Shown piece after piece: positions 9,900 through 18,029 of a stretch of DNA of 56,260 nucleotides (positions are counted from its first letter, which is position 1; every line of letters starts with the position of its first letter). The translations under genes and the position numbers were made by a program. The notes beneath the pieces were generated by a model. The model made no database searches, had not been told where the DNA came from, and saw only the letters and a list, made by a program, of their open reading frames with translations. The stretch comes from a virus: positions 1 to 56,260 of IMG/VR virus record IMGVR_UViG_3300042564_007410. One strand, written 5' to 3'.

Positions 9900-10910
9900 A
9901 TGAGTATGGCAAGTTCCCTTTTTACTGAGAGAATAGAATATAAACCATTTGAATATCCAGTCTATTATACTGAAGGTTGGCTTTTACAAGCACAGGCCTT
10001 TTGGTTACATACTGAGATTTCAATGCAAGGAGATATTAAAGATTGGAACGAAAATCTAACACCAGCTGAAAAAAATCTAGTTGGTAATATTCTTCTAGGT
10101 TTTGCACAAACTGAGTGTGCAGTCAGTGACTATTGGACTGGTATGGTTACTAAGTGGTTTCCTAAATATGAAATCAAACAAATGGCAATGATATTTGGTT
10201 CACAGGAGACAATACATGCCGTTGCTTATTCTTATCTCAACGAAACTCTAGGCTTAGATGATTTTAAAGCATTTATGCATGAACCTACAATTGCTGCTAA
10301 ATTTGAATTTTTATTATCAACCACTAGCGATTATACCCATATTGATCTAGCTGATTCATCAGATGCCCGTAGAGATGTTGCAAAGTCACTTGCTATATTT
10401 TCCGCATTTGCTGAAGGAGTATCCCTCTACTCGTCCTTTGCTGTCCTATATTCTTTTCAAATGAGAAATTTCTTAAAAGGTATTGGTCAGCAAATGAAAT
10501 GGTCAGTTAGAGATGAATCGCTTCACTCTAAGATGGGTTGTCAATTATTTAGACATATGTGTGATGAATATCCAGGACTTAGAGAATCTGTTCAACCTCA
10601 AGTAGAAGAAGCTGCCGCTTTAATGGTAGAGATGGAGCTTACTTTTATTGATAAAATGTTTGAAATGGGAGACCTTGAAAATCTTAAATCAGAAAACCTT
10701 AAAGATTTTATTAGAAAAAGAGCAAACGAAAAGCTAAACGAATTAGGATACGAGTCAATTTTTAAGTATAATGAAGAATCAGCCTCTGAACTTGATTGGT
10801 TTTATCACCTTACTGGCGGAGTAACGTGGACCGATTTCTTTGCAATTAGGCCAACTGATTATTCAAAATCTGGAGAATCAGAAAACTGGTCGGAAGAAGA
10901 ACTCTGGTAA
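9900..10910 (+). CDS. nrdB: Class I ribonucleotide reductase, beta subunit
   Basis: The radical-generating subunit (336 residues) that partners NrdA to make dNDPs. Metal ligands can be assigned: E72 (QTECAV), E103 and H106 (QETIHAVAY), a Glu in FAEGVSLYSS, and Glu and His in DESLHSKMG. The first ligand is Glu where class Ia/Ib enzymes have Asp, as in the class Ic and dimanganese class Id enzymes. The tyrosine seven residues after E103 (Y110) is retained. No N-terminal ATP-cone is present. I prefer ATG 9900 because it follows a typical AT-rich leader; an in-frame TTG at 9882 touches the upstream hairpin. Confidence 0.93.
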   Translation: MSMASSLFTERIEYKPFEYPVYYTEGWLLQAQAFWLHTEISMQGDIKDWNENLTPAEKNLVGNILLGFAQTECAVSDYWTGMVTKWFPKYEIKQMAMIFGSQETIHAVAYSYLNETLGLDDFKAFMHEPTIAAKFEFLLSTTSDYTHIDLADSSDARRDVAKSLAIFSAFAEGVSLYSSFAVLYSFQMRNFLKGIGQQMKWSVRDESLHSKMGCQLFRHMCDEYPGLRESVQPQVEEAAALMVEMELTFIDKMFEMGDLENLKSENLKDFIRKRANEKLNELGYESIFKYNEESASELDWFYHLTGGVTWTDFFAIRPTDYSKSGESENWSEEELW

Positions 10911-10942
10911 ATTAAACAAATATTAAAGAATAATTAAAGAAA

Positions 10943-12757
10943 ATGGAAGAAACATTAACACAAGCTGATATTATTGCTGCTGAATTAGGTTGGAAAAAAG
11001 ATATAGATTATCCTAGCTGGGGTCATAACGAAGTATACTTAAAAACTGTATCTAAAGGTTATGTTCTTGATGGAGAGACCCCTAAGGATGCCTATTGGAG
11101 AGTCTCAACATCAGTCGCTAAAAGACTTAAAAAACCGGAGCTTGCGTCTAAGTTTTTTGACTATATGTGGCGTGGATGGTTAAATTTAGCAACACCAGTA
11201 TTTTCTAATACTGGGACAGAAAGAGGTCTTCCTATCTCTTGTTTTGGAATTGATGTTGCAGATTCAATTGCGGATATTGGCGGTAAAAACTTAGAGCTTA
11301 TGCTCTTAGCAAAACACGGTGGAGGTGTAGGAGTTGGTGTAAATCAAATTCGACCAGCAGGATCCACTATTTCTCAAAACGGTACTTCAGATGGACTTGT
11401 TCCTTTTTGTAAAATATACGATTCTTCTGTTCTTGCAACTAATCAAGGAAACGTTCGTAGGGGTGCTGCGTCTGTGAATATGGATATTGAACATGGAGAT
11501 TTTTGGGATTGGCTAGAAATTAGAGAACCTAAAGGAGATATTAATCGTCAGTGTTTAAATCTTCACCAATGCGTTGTAGTTTCTGATGATTTTATGCAAA
11601 AACTAGAACATGGTGATAAAGAAGCACGTCGTAGATGGACAGCAGTTTTAAGAAAACGTAGATCTTCTGGTGAACCTTATATTATGTATAAAGGAAATGT
11701 TAATCGTCAAAATCCTGAAGCATACAAGAAGAATGGACTTAAGGTTTACATGACAAATATATGTAGTGAGATTACTCTACATACTGACGAAAATCATTCA
11801 TTTGTATGTTGTCTATCCTCGTTAAATCTTGCAAAATATGAAGAGTGGAAAGATACTGACTTAATCTACACAGCCACTTGGTTCCTGGACGGAGTTCTTG
11901 AAGAGTTTATCCAAAGAGCAAAATACATGAGAGGCTTTGAAAATTCAGTTAGATCTGCTGAAAAGGGTAGAGCTCTTGGTTTAGGGGTATTGGGATGGCA
12001 TACTTATTTACAAAATAAAAATATTCCATTTGATTCACTGCCTGCTCAATTTGAGACCAGAAAAATATTCTCACAACTTAAAATTGAAAGCGAACGTGCA
12101 AGTAGAGATATGGCAAGGGAATACGGTGAGCCTCTATGGTGTGTTGGTACAGGAATGAGAAATACTCATCAACGTGCAATTGCGCCTACTGTGTCTAACT
12201 CAAAGCTTTCTGGTAACGTTTCTGCTGGTATTGAGCCATGGGCAGCTAATGTATTTACTGAACAGACAGCAAAGGGGACATTTATCAGAAAAAATCCATC
12301 ATTGGAAAAGGTCCTTGACCGATTAGGATTCAATACTAAAGAAACTTGGGATCAAATATTACTAGATGGAGGATCTGTTCAAAATCTAGAATTTATGGAT
12401 AATTATAGAGTAAAATTAGGAGAACCTGGAAACCCAATTACTCTAAATAAGTTGTCTAAACTTCCAGAAATAGATCAAAGTAATTATATTCCTCTAAAGG
12501 ACGTTTATTTAACATTTAAAGAAATAAATCAACTTGAATTAGTTCGACAGGCTGGACTAAGACAACAATACATAGATCAATCAGTTTCATTAAATTTAGC
12601 TTTTCCTACTGAGGCCGAGCCTAAATTTATTAATCAAGTTCACCTAGAAGCATATAATGCGGGTATCAAAACTTTATATTACATGAGAACTGAATCAGTG
12701 TTACGTGGCGATATTTCAGCTAGGGCTATGGTTGATTGCCTTATGTGTGATGGATAA
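10943..12757 (+). CDS. nrdA: Ribonucleotide reductase, alpha subunit
   Basis: Catalytic subunit of 604 residues, shorter than E. coli NrdA (761) because no N-terminal ATP-cone is present. Active-site parts are visible: the redox cysteine in LPISCFGIDV (about 97-106), GGGVGVGVNQIRPAG, the radical cysteine in NICSEITLH (about 272-280), and the partner cysteine in CCLSSLNLA (about 289-298). RHQRAIAPT-type substrate-loop residues appear in THQRAIAPTVSNS. The C-terminus carries the shuttle pair in DCLMCDG. Without an ATP-cone, dATP feedback on overall activity is probably absent. It starts 32 nt after nrdB and ends at a strong terminator. Confidence 0.95.
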   Translation: MEETLTQADIIAAELGWKKDIDYPSWGHNEVYLKTVSKGYVLDGETPKDAYWRVSTSVAKRLKKPELASKFFDYMWRGWLNLATPVFSNTGTERGLPISCFGIDVADSIADIGGKNLELMLLAKHGGGVGVGVNQIRPAGSTISQNGTSDGLVPFCKIYDSSVLATNQGNVRRGAASVNMDIEHGDFWDWLEIREPKGDINRQCLNLHQCVVVSDDFMQKLEHGDKEARRRWTAVLRKRRSSGEPYIMYKGNVNRQNPEAYKKNGLKVYMTNICSEITLHTDENHSFVCCLSSLNLAKYEEWKDTDLIYTATWFLDGVLEEFIQRAKYMRGFENSVRSAEKGRALGLGVLGWHTYLQNKNIPFDSLPAQFETRKIFSQLKIESERASRDMAREYGEPLWCVGTGMRNTHQRAIAPTVSNSKLSGNVSAGIEPWAANVFTEQTAKGTFIRKNPSLEKVLDRLGFNTKETWDQILLDGGSVQNLEFMDNYRVKLGEPGNPITLNKLSKLPEIDQSNYIPLKDVYLTFKEINQLELVRQAGLRQQYIDQSVSLNLAFPTEAEPKFINQVHLEAYNAGIKTLYYMRTESVLRGDISARAMVDCLMCDG

Positions 12758-12780
12758 ACCATTAATAAAATTAATTAATG

Positions 12781-12809
12781 AAGCAGCAAATTACTTTTGC
12801 TGCTTTTTT
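12781..12809 (+). terminator. Terminator after nrdA
   Basis: AGCAGCAAA (12782-12790), a short loop, TTTGCTGCT (12796-12804), then a T run. It isolates nrdAB from the late-type genes that follow. Confidence 0.9.
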
Positions 12810-12813
12810 GTTT

Positions 12814-12826
12814 AGATAAATAATAA
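12814..12826 (+). promoter_or_regulatory. Late promoter (AGATAAATAATAA)
   Basis: Exact AGATAAATAATAA, 13 nt before ATG 12840. The identical word lies 13-15 nt before minus-strand virion-type genes at 39410, 42640 and 53650. It is a variant of the T4 late element TATAAATA and would be read by gp55-programmed polymerase. Confidence 0.75.
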
Positions 12827-12839
12827 AAAATCTATTTTC

Positions 12840-13064
12840 ATGCTTAATTTCAATCAATTTGTAAATGAAAGTAAAGATAATGACTTTGATTCTATTAAAA
12901 AAGGAGATACTATTCGATGGGTAGGATCAAAACATACTGTTAAAAAAGCAGGAGATGGAATAATACTTATACAAATAGGTAGTAAAAGCATTAGAATAAA
13001 TAAAGGAATGTGGAAAGAAAGAGGCGGAGTACTTGAAAAAAAAGAAAAAGATGAAGAAAAATAA
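12840..13064 (+). CDS. Small protein with capsid-targeting-like N-terminus
   Basis: A 74-residue basic protein. The N-terminus MLNFNQFVNES fits a T4-type capsid-targeting sequence (aromatic-x-x-aromatic-hydrophobic-x-Glu), with a likely gp21-type cut after Glu10. The remainder (KKGDTIRWVGSKHTVKKAGDGIILIQIGSKSIRI) looks like a small SH3-like barrel with a Lys/Glu-rich tail. A late promoter directly precedes it. Inference: a capsid-internal protein injected with the DNA. The next two genes carry similar tags. Confidence 0.7.
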   Translation: MLNFNQFVNESKDNDFDSIKKGDTIRWVGSKHTVKKAGDGIILIQIGSKSIRINKGMWKERGGVLEKKEKDEEK

Positions 13065-13548
13065 ATATATTTATAAATATTCAGATTTCCTAGTTGAACA
13101 AGACATGATGGGTGCACCTCCAATGCCAGGTCAACCTGCTCCTGCTGCTAAAAAATCATTAATCTATAATTTTTTATTTATGACTGGGTCAGATGACGCT
13201 GGAAACTCTCGACGTAAATATCCGGATGGAAGTACTATTATTGAGTATCCTGCTTATTCAATTGATGCACCTACATTAACTTCATGGATAAAAGATAACA
13301 TTTTATCTTCTGAGTCAAATAAATTAAATTCTCCTGAATTAGAGATTCGTCAAAAAAATTTAGAAGATATTGTTAAAGGTGATCGTACTAATATTTCAAA
13401 TGATGATCTTCCATTTATTGAAAAATTAAAAAATGCAGTTTCTGCTAATTTAGTAGGCACAAAAGCTCCAGACGTAACTGTAGTATTTAGTGATGGTGTT
13501 CCAACAACCGAAGAAATAGATGTAACTTTCATAAAACATAAAAAGTAA
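13051..13548 (+). CDS. Hypothetical protein with capsid-targeting-like N-terminus
   Basis: 165 residues from ATG 13051, which overlaps the previous gene by 14 nt; an in-frame TTG at 13033 is less likely. The Lys-rich start is followed by YKYSDFLVEQ (about residues 8-17), again aromatic-x-x-Phe-Leu-x-Glu with a possible cut after Glu. A Met/Pro/Ala-rich linker (MMGAPPMPGQPAPAAKK) separates this from a folded domain of about 130 residues with an acidic, mixed alpha/beta sequence that I do not recognise. Probable capsid cargo by tag, operon position and late promoter. Confidence 0.68.
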   Translation: MKKNKYIYKYSDFLVEQDMMGAPPMPGQPAPAAKKSLIYNFLFMTGSDDAGNSRRKYPDGSTIIEYPAYSIDAPTLTSWIKDNILSSESNKLNSPELEIRQKNLEDIVKGDRTNISNDDLPFIEKLKNAVSANLVGTKAPDVTVVFSDGVPTTEEIDVTFIKHKK

Positions 13549-14297
13549 TGGTTAAATCATTTATTGAATTTATAAACGAAAACATGGATCATCAATCAGA
13601 TTTTATTAAAGAATTGTCTCAAAATCTAGTTGAGAAATTACGTACTTCAAATATTCAGTCAAGTACTGAGTATTCAGTTTTTTCTGGTATGGAGTTTATA
13701 CAACCATTTACCTTTGATTTAATATTAAAAGTAAGACGTGATGCTAATTTAGATATAGATTCAGATAGCCACTTTAATAGTTTATCTTGGGAAAAAATAA
13801 ATTTTGATAATCTAGGATACTGCATAGATGCTACCGCTAGAATGCATAAATCAAAAGTTGAGATTCCTACGATTACAATACATATTATTTTAAATCCTAG
13901 AGAGGAGCCTATCCTATATAGTCAATTATATTATAGGTTAATTGATATTCTTACCCATGAAACAAATCATTTAAACCAATTAGGATTAAATCGAAATCCT
14001 TTCAATACTCAAGTAAGTGGTAAAGAAACTAGATCAAGTGCAAAGAAAAATTATAAATATTTTCTATTAAATGATGAAGTTGAATCAATGGTAGAGGGCA
14101 TGTATGCTAGATCAAAAGCTCAAAATACTCCACTAGATCAAATATTTGATTCGTATTTACTTCCATTTATTAAATCTAAATACATAAGTGAGCCTGAATA
14201 TCAGGAAGTATTAAAAGTTTGGGTAACAAAAGCACTTGAACTTTACCCAGATGCAAAATTTTCTACCCGAGTTAATCATATAGTTAACTCAATCTAA
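13548..14297 (+). CDS. HExxH-motif protein (putative metallopeptidase) with capsid-targeting-like N-terminus
   Basis: A 249-residue protein starting MVKSFIEFINEN, which fits the capsid-targeting pattern with cut after Glu11. Residues about 138-150 (DILTHETNHLNQLG) form an HETNH zinc-protease motif. A candidate third ligand is a Glu in NDEVESMVEGMY about 40 residues later, the spacing of gluzincin-type enzymes. Conserved family membership cannot be stated. Inference: a protease packaged in the head and delivered to the host at infection, or one acting on the prohead. It is the third gene of the late-promoter operon and ends shortly before a middle-like promoter. Confidence 0.7.
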   Translation: MVKSFIEFINENMDHQSDFIKELSQNLVEKLRTSNIQSSTEYSVFSGMEFIQPFTFDLILKVRRDANLDIDSDSHFNSLSWEKINFDNLGYCIDATARMHKSKVEIPTITIHIILNPREEPILYSQLYYRLIDILTHETNHLNQLGLNRNPFNTQVSGKETRSSAKKNYKYFLLNDEVESMVEGMYARSKAQNTPLDQIFDSYLLPFIKSKYISEPEYQEVLKVWVTKALELYPDAKFSTRVNHIVNSI

Positions 14298-14305
14298 GAA
14301 CCAAT

Positions 14306-14334
14306 ACTTTTCCTAGAGTTTAATATACTTAAAA
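14306..14334 (+). promoter_or_regulatory. Middle-like promoter for the H1-like gene
   Basis: ACTTTTC (14306-14312), 13 nt, then TACTTAAAA (14326-14334), 11 nt before ATG 14345. The -10-like half is weaker than in the sister promoter at 14680. Confidence 0.45.
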
Positions 14335-14344
14335 GATATTAATT

Positions 14345-14614
14345 ATGAACGATTTTGAAAAACTAGTATTAGAAGTTGATGCAGTAAAGACTGCAATCTT
14401 TGATCCAATCCAAACCCTTTTAGTTGATGCTGCAGATGACGCAGATAAATATTATGGAAAAGGTGTAAAAAGCGCTGGTAACAGACTTAAGAAAAAAATG
14501 CAAGAAATTCGCAAAGCAATTAAGCATCCAGCAATTAAAGCTGAGATGACTAAAATTCAAGAAGGAGCAAAAAATTTACGTCAAACTTTGACTGACGAGA
14601 TCGCAGCAAAATAA
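14345..14614 (+). CDS. Histone H1-like (Hc1 family) DNA-binding protein
   Basis: An 89-residue protein matching the small histone H1-like proteins of Bacteroidota. The diagnostic part is DAADDADKYYGKGVKSAGNRLKKKMQEIRK (about residues 29-58), where family members have a K-G-x-K-x-A-G-x-R-x-(R/K)-K core, followed by a Lys-rich helix. It would bind DNA non-specifically, perhaps compacting phage or host DNA. It stands alone between a promoter and a strong terminator, so it is a single-gene transcript. The family call is from memory of the core pattern. Confidence 0.62.
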   Translation: MNDFEKLVLEVDAVKTAIFDPIQTLLVDAADDADKYYGKGVKSAGNRLKKKMQEIRKAIKHPAIKAEMTKIQEGAKNLRQTLTDEIAAK

Positions 14615-14640
14615 GAAATAGAATTTCTATAAAATTATTA

Positions 14641-14668
14641 AAATGCCTCTTTTTGAGGCATTTTTTTT
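14641..14668 (+). terminator. Terminator after the H1-like gene
   Basis: AAATGCCTC (14641-14649), T5 loop, GAGGCATTT (14655-14663) and a T run to 14668. Confidence 0.92.
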
Positions 14669-14679
14669 GTTTTATTAAA

Positions 14680-14708
14680 ACTTTTTGCCAAATCACTAGT
14701 ATAAGATA
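14680..14708 (+). promoter_or_regulatory. Middle-like promoter for gene 32
   Basis: ACTTTTT (14680-14686), 13-nt spacer, TATAAGATA (14700-14708), 21 nt before ATG 14729. This is the cleanest example of the class. The spacing matches that between the MotA box and the -10 element in T4 middle promoters. Confidence 0.7.
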
Positions 14709-14728
14709 TAAAAATAACAATAAAAATT

Positions 14729-15745
14729 ATGACAGATTTTTTTGATTTACCAGAAGACGGCTTTACGAATAAGCCTAAGAATGGTGGCGGTAAAAAAGTA
14801 GATCCGAACGTTTATGATCCGGATCCAAATGCACACAACGGTTCGTATAAATCAGTATTTAGATTTATCCCTTATGTGTTTGACAAAACAAAAAGCAAGT
14901 ACACAAAGTACACTGCTAAATTTTGGAATCCTTTAACTAAGGAATCCTTAATTATCGATTGTCCATCGAATGTTGAAAAACCTTCAATCCTATGGACAAT
15001 GGAATCAGTTCTTCGCTCTTTGAAAAAAGAGGAACCTGAAATTCATGAAGAGATTAGTAAAAGCTTCTCACGATGGAGTACTAATCACTCAGCAGTTTAC
15101 ATCAAGAAGGATCCACAGAGACCTGATCTTGAAGGGACTATTAAAATCTTCAAGTTTAGAAATCAAATTGGTATGTTAATTGACCAATTAGTAAATCCTG
15201 AAGAACTTGATGGATTCTCAACAAACAAAAAAGTAAATCCTTATCACTTACTTGAAGGAAAAGATCTACTTTGTGTTGTTGGTAAGAAAACCAAAGAATT
15301 TAGAGATTGGTCTAAATGTAAATTCATGGATGAGGTAACTCCATTAGTATTTAAAATCGGCGATACTCAAGTTCAAGTTAAAAATGATGAAAAATCAATT
15401 AAGCTTGTGACTGAGTTCATGACTAAAAATACTCCAACAATGGATGAGTATTTCCACCAAGACTGGACAGAAGAAACTTTCTCTAAAGTAGCTGAAGCAA
15501 TTATTGCAGCGGTTCCTCAAAGAGAAGTTCTTGAGATGATTCTTGAAAAAAGCAAAGATTCTAAAATGAATGAGTTAATTCGTTCTAAAATGAAACCTGG
15601 AAAATCAAACGCTCCTAAAGCAAGCGTTAATGACGATCTTGAATTTGCAAGTACTCCTGCATCAACTGAATCAGCTGTTACTGAATCTCCGGCAGCTGCT
15701 GGCTCTGAAGACGATGAGTACGATTCACTATTTTCAAATCTATAA
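14729..15745 (+). CDS. 32: Single-stranded DNA-binding protein, T4 gp32-like
   Basis: A 338-residue protein in the size range of gp32 (301 in T4). It has a Gly/Lys/Pro-rich start, a central OB-type domain (FRFIPYVFDKTKSKYTKYTAKFW, then CPSNVEKPSILW; HLLEGKDLLCVVGKKT) and a Ser/Ala/Thr-rich linker. It ends in an acidic tail, SEDDEYDSLFSNL, which closely mimics the gp32 protein-interaction tail. It would coat ssDNA and recruit replication and recombination proteins. It leads an operon with RNase H and GroES, and in T4 gene 32 also lies near rnh. Zinc-ligand cysteines are not obvious. Confidence 0.82.
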   Translation: MTDFFDLPEDGFTNKPKNGGGKKVDPNVYDPDPNAHNGSYKSVFRFIPYVFDKTKSKYTKYTAKFWNPLTKESLIIDCPSNVEKPSILWTMESVLRSLKKEEPEIHEEISKSFSRWSTNHSAVYIKKDPQRPDLEGTIKIFKFRNQIGMLIDQLVNPEELDGFSTNKKVNPYHLLEGKDLLCVVGKKTKEFRDWSKCKFMDEVTPLVFKIGDTQVQVKNDEKSIKLVTEFMTKNTPTMDEYFHQDWTEETFSKVAEAIIAAVPQREVLEMILEKSKDSKMNELIRSKMKPGKSNAPKASVNDDLEFASTPASTESAVTESPAAAGSEDDEYDSLFSNL

Positions 15746-15760
15746 AATAATTTAGTAATC

Positions 15761-16054
15761 ATGAATGAAACTACCGAATCTCAAGTAACTCTTGAAAAAG
15801 AACAATCTTCTACTGAACAAGTACAAGCTCCTCAAAATATTCTATTTGGATCTATCTCATACGCTGATGATGACGCATATGAAAAATTTATCACAGAGAT
15901 GAATATTAGTCAAGCAATATTTGTTTTAATTGCCTCTGCCAATTTTGCACAAGCTAAGGGATCTTTCAACCTATTGGAATCTGAATCACTTGCTACTGCA
16001 ATTAGAGCTATTCGCAAGACTAGCGAAAAAAATGAGCAATCACCAACTAACTAA
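15761..16054 (+). CDS. Hypothetical protein between gp32 and RNase H
   Basis: A 97-residue protein that I do not recognise. A Gln/Glu/Thr-rich N-terminal third is probably disordered. The rest (YADDDAYEKFITEMNISQAIFVLIASANFAQAKG, then ESLATAIRAIRK) should be helical. In T4 the corresponding position between rnh and 32 holds dsbA, 33 and 59. A role as a late co-activator or helicase loader is conceivable, but the sequence gives no support for either. Confidence 0.7.
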   Translation: MNETTESQVTLEKEQSSTEQVQAPQNILFGSISYADDDAYEKFITEMNISQAIFVLIASANFAQAKGSFNLLESESLATAIRAIRKTSEKNEQSPTN

Positions 16055-16062
16055 AAATTAAC

Positions 16063-17202
16063 ATGGACTTAATCATAGACGGAAACGCTTTTATTAATGT
16101 CGCAATAAGCGTCACTAAGTCTCTATCTTTTAAAGATAAAAGAACTGGTGATGCTTATTATGTTAATGATTTGTTTAATGATGGTGGATTTGTCCTAAAG
16201 GAACACGTAAGAATAACATTTAGAAATTTTTGTTTTACCTATTTGAATTCCTTAATTACACCAATTGCGTCTCATCCAGAAAAAGTCCATATTGTTTTTG
16301 ATTCAGCAAGTTGGAGAAAAGAGTACACTAATGATTTCTTTACGAATTCAGATTTTAAGACTACTTCTGCTCCTACTGAGTTTAAATATAAAGGACAACG
16401 TAAATACGATGACCATCAATATCTCTTCTTTGATTATTTCCAGCAAGTACTTATGCCTGTAATACAGGCTAGATCTGGTGTAAATCAATATAAATTTAAA
16501 GGTACTGAAGGTGACGACATTATTGCATATCTTTGCGATATTTTAAAATGTGATATCCTAATCTACACAGTAGACCAGGATATTAAACAAACTACTGGGA
16601 TTACTGATAAAAATGTTCTTGTAATTACGCCTAAGCAAATGGCTAAAACCAAGAGGCTCTTTGTCCCAGCCCAATTAATTCCAACTGCAGCTAATGAAGA
16701 AATCGATAATTTCTTTTCGCTAAGTGATGACCACATTACTGGAGCAACCATTGAAAAAACTATTTCGAATCTACTTAATAAAGATTATGTAGAATACAAA
16801 GTAGATTTTGTTGATGATGTATTAAGTAAAATATTATTAGGCGACAAGTCAGATAATATTCCAAAAATTACTAGTGTTTCTCCAGCAAAAGCAAAAAAGA
16901 TAATTCTAGCAGTTCATGAAAAAATTGGAGACTCGATTATCTCTCAAATTGATGATATGAATGAAGATGCAATTTCAGCAATTGTTTCAGAAATTCAAAT
17001 CGTTAATAAAATCAAAGATCAGGATAAACTAGATGAGATCAGGGAACACTTACTATTTAATATTAAGTTAACTCGTCTCTCTATTAAAGTATTTCCAGAT
17101 GAAATCAGAGAAGCCTTGATAGAATTCTTTGATTCATATAAGATGACAAACTTTAATTCTAGGGAATTTACTAATTTAAAAAATAATTTATCAGTACTAT
17201 GA
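16063..17202 (+). CDS. rnh: RNase H / 5'-3' exonuclease, T4 Rnh-like
   Basis: A 379-residue FEN/PIN-like nuclease that removes RNA primers and flaps. Acidic residues are in the expected order: IIDGNAFIN (D5), HIVFDSASWRKEY (about 88-100), KGTEGDDIIAYL (about 147-158), YTVDQDIKQ (about 168-176) and LLGDKSDNIPKI (about 259-270), the last being the helix-hairpin-helix signature of the family. It is longer than T4 Rnh (305) because of extra sequence in the middle and C-terminus. The gene overlaps groES by 4 nt. Confidence 0.9.
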   Translation: MDLIIDGNAFINVAISVTKSLSFKDKRTGDAYYVNDLFNDGGFVLKEHVRITFRNFCFTYLNSLITPIASHPEKVHIVFDSASWRKEYTNDFFTNSDFKTTSAPTEFKYKGQRKYDDHQYLFFDYFQQVLMPVIQARSGVNQYKFKGTEGDDIIAYLCDILKCDILIYTVDQDIKQTTGITDKNVLVITPKQMAKTKRLFVPAQLIPTAANEEIDNFFSLSDDHITGATIEKTISNLLNKDYVEYKVDFVDDVLSKILLGDKSDNIPKITSVSPAKAKKIILAVHEKIGDSIISQIDDMNEDAISAIVSEIQIVNKIKDQDKLDEIREHLLFNIKLTRLSIKVFPDEIREALIEFFDSYKMTNFNSREFTNLKNNLSVL

Positions 17203-17498
17203 AGCCTCTATATGAAAGAGTATTAGTTAAACCTAAGGACAAGGAGACTAGAACAAAACAAGGAATTATGCTTCCTGAAAAAGCAGTTAAAAAACCAAAT
17301 ATTGGAGTTGTTATTAACTGTGGAGATGGAACAAAAAATAATGAAATGGTAGTTAAGCCAGGTGACCAAATTCTATTTAATAGATATGCTGGTTTAGAAT
17401 TATACTACAAAGGAGAAAAACATTATGTTATTATGGCAAATGAAATTATTGGGGTCTTAGATGATCCTAATGATATTTCTTTGGAAGAATTTGAATAA
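17199..17498 (+). CDS. groES: Co-chaperonin GroES
   Basis: A 99-residue GroES subunit of bacterial type. It has MKPLYERVLVKPKDKE at the N-terminus, the mobile loop TKQGIMLPEKAVKKP (about 19-33) that docks on GroEL, and KPGDQILFNRYAGLEL and YVIMANEIIGVL further on. The C-terminus extends about 12 acidic residues beyond the usual end. It is much closer to ordinary GroES than T4 gp31 is. It starts inside the rnh stop (ATGA) and is followed by a bidirectional terminator. The partner groEL is 8.7 kb upstream. Confidence 0.95.
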   Translation: MKPLYERVLVKPKDKETRTKQGIMLPEKAVKKPNIGVVINCGDGTKNNEMVVKPGDQILFNRYAGLELYYKGEKHYVIMANEIIGVLDDPNDISLEEFE

Positions 17499-17528
17499 AA
17501 AAAAGAGGAGCTAACACTCCTCTTTTTT
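17497..17528. terminator. Bidirectional terminator between groES and endolysin
   Basis: AAAAGAGGAG (17501-17510), loop ctaaca, CTCCTCTTTT (17517-17526), flanked by A and T runs on opposite sides, so it can stop both converging transcripts. Confidence 0.92.
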
Positions 17529-17546
17529 ATTTAATAAGATTTTTAA

Positions 17547-18014
17547 TTACTTGTAAGTTACATAGCTAGTTTTTCCACCAGATTTAACAGCCTTTAGCAT
17601 TTGCTTACGTTGTTTTCCAGTTGACTCATAAGATACGTGAACCCAGTCTGGATTAGAAGAAGTCCCGAATTCCCAAATTAATTGGTCAAATTCTAAATTA
17701 TCTTTAATGTAATCAAATACCATTTTATTGGTAACTCCATTAGCACTTCCATCCATATCAATATCGATTGCCTCACCAGTACAATGTTGCGAAGAACTTG
17801 ATCCGCCTACTGCTTTATTTAAAGCTTCTGATCTGTAGCCTGACGAAATATTAATTGGACTTCCAAAATGATTTCTAATTGGTTCAAATACTTTTTCTGC
17901 CAATAATTTAAAGTTTGCAAGGTGTGCTTCAGTTGGCATATTTGAAACTCCTTTTCTTTTTGCTGTTTCACTACGTGTTACTTCAGCTAGAGATAAATGT
18001 TCACTTATTTTCAT
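17547..18014 (-). CDS. Endolysin, peptidase M15-type (D-Ala-D-Ala carboxypeptidase-like)
   Basis: A 155-residue zinc peptidase that should cut peptidoglycan cross-links during lysis. The M15 motif is complete: INISSGYRSEALNKAVGGSS, then SQHCTGEAIDIDMDG (His and Asp zinc ligands, about 76-90) and PDWVHVSYES (third ligand His, about 127-136). The N-terminus SEHLSLAEVTRSETAKRKG is characteristic of the M15_3 group. No signal peptide is seen, so a holin is needed; none is recognised nearby. A late-type promoter word lies 15 nt upstream. Confidence 0.88.
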   Translation of the reverse strand: MKISEHLSLAEVTRSETAKRKGVSNMPTEAHLANFKLLAEKVFEPIRNHFGSPINISSGYRSEALNKAVGGSSSSQHCTGEAIDIDMDGSANGVTNKMVFDYIKDNLEFDQLIWEFGTSSNPDWVHVSYESTGKQRKQMLKAVKSGGKTSYVTYK

Positions 18015-18029
18015 ATTATATTTTATTTT

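Noticed and set aside
15761-16054. gp33 or gp59 analogue beside gp32
   Set aside because: The location fits T4 gene order, but no characteristic sequence of either protein is visible.
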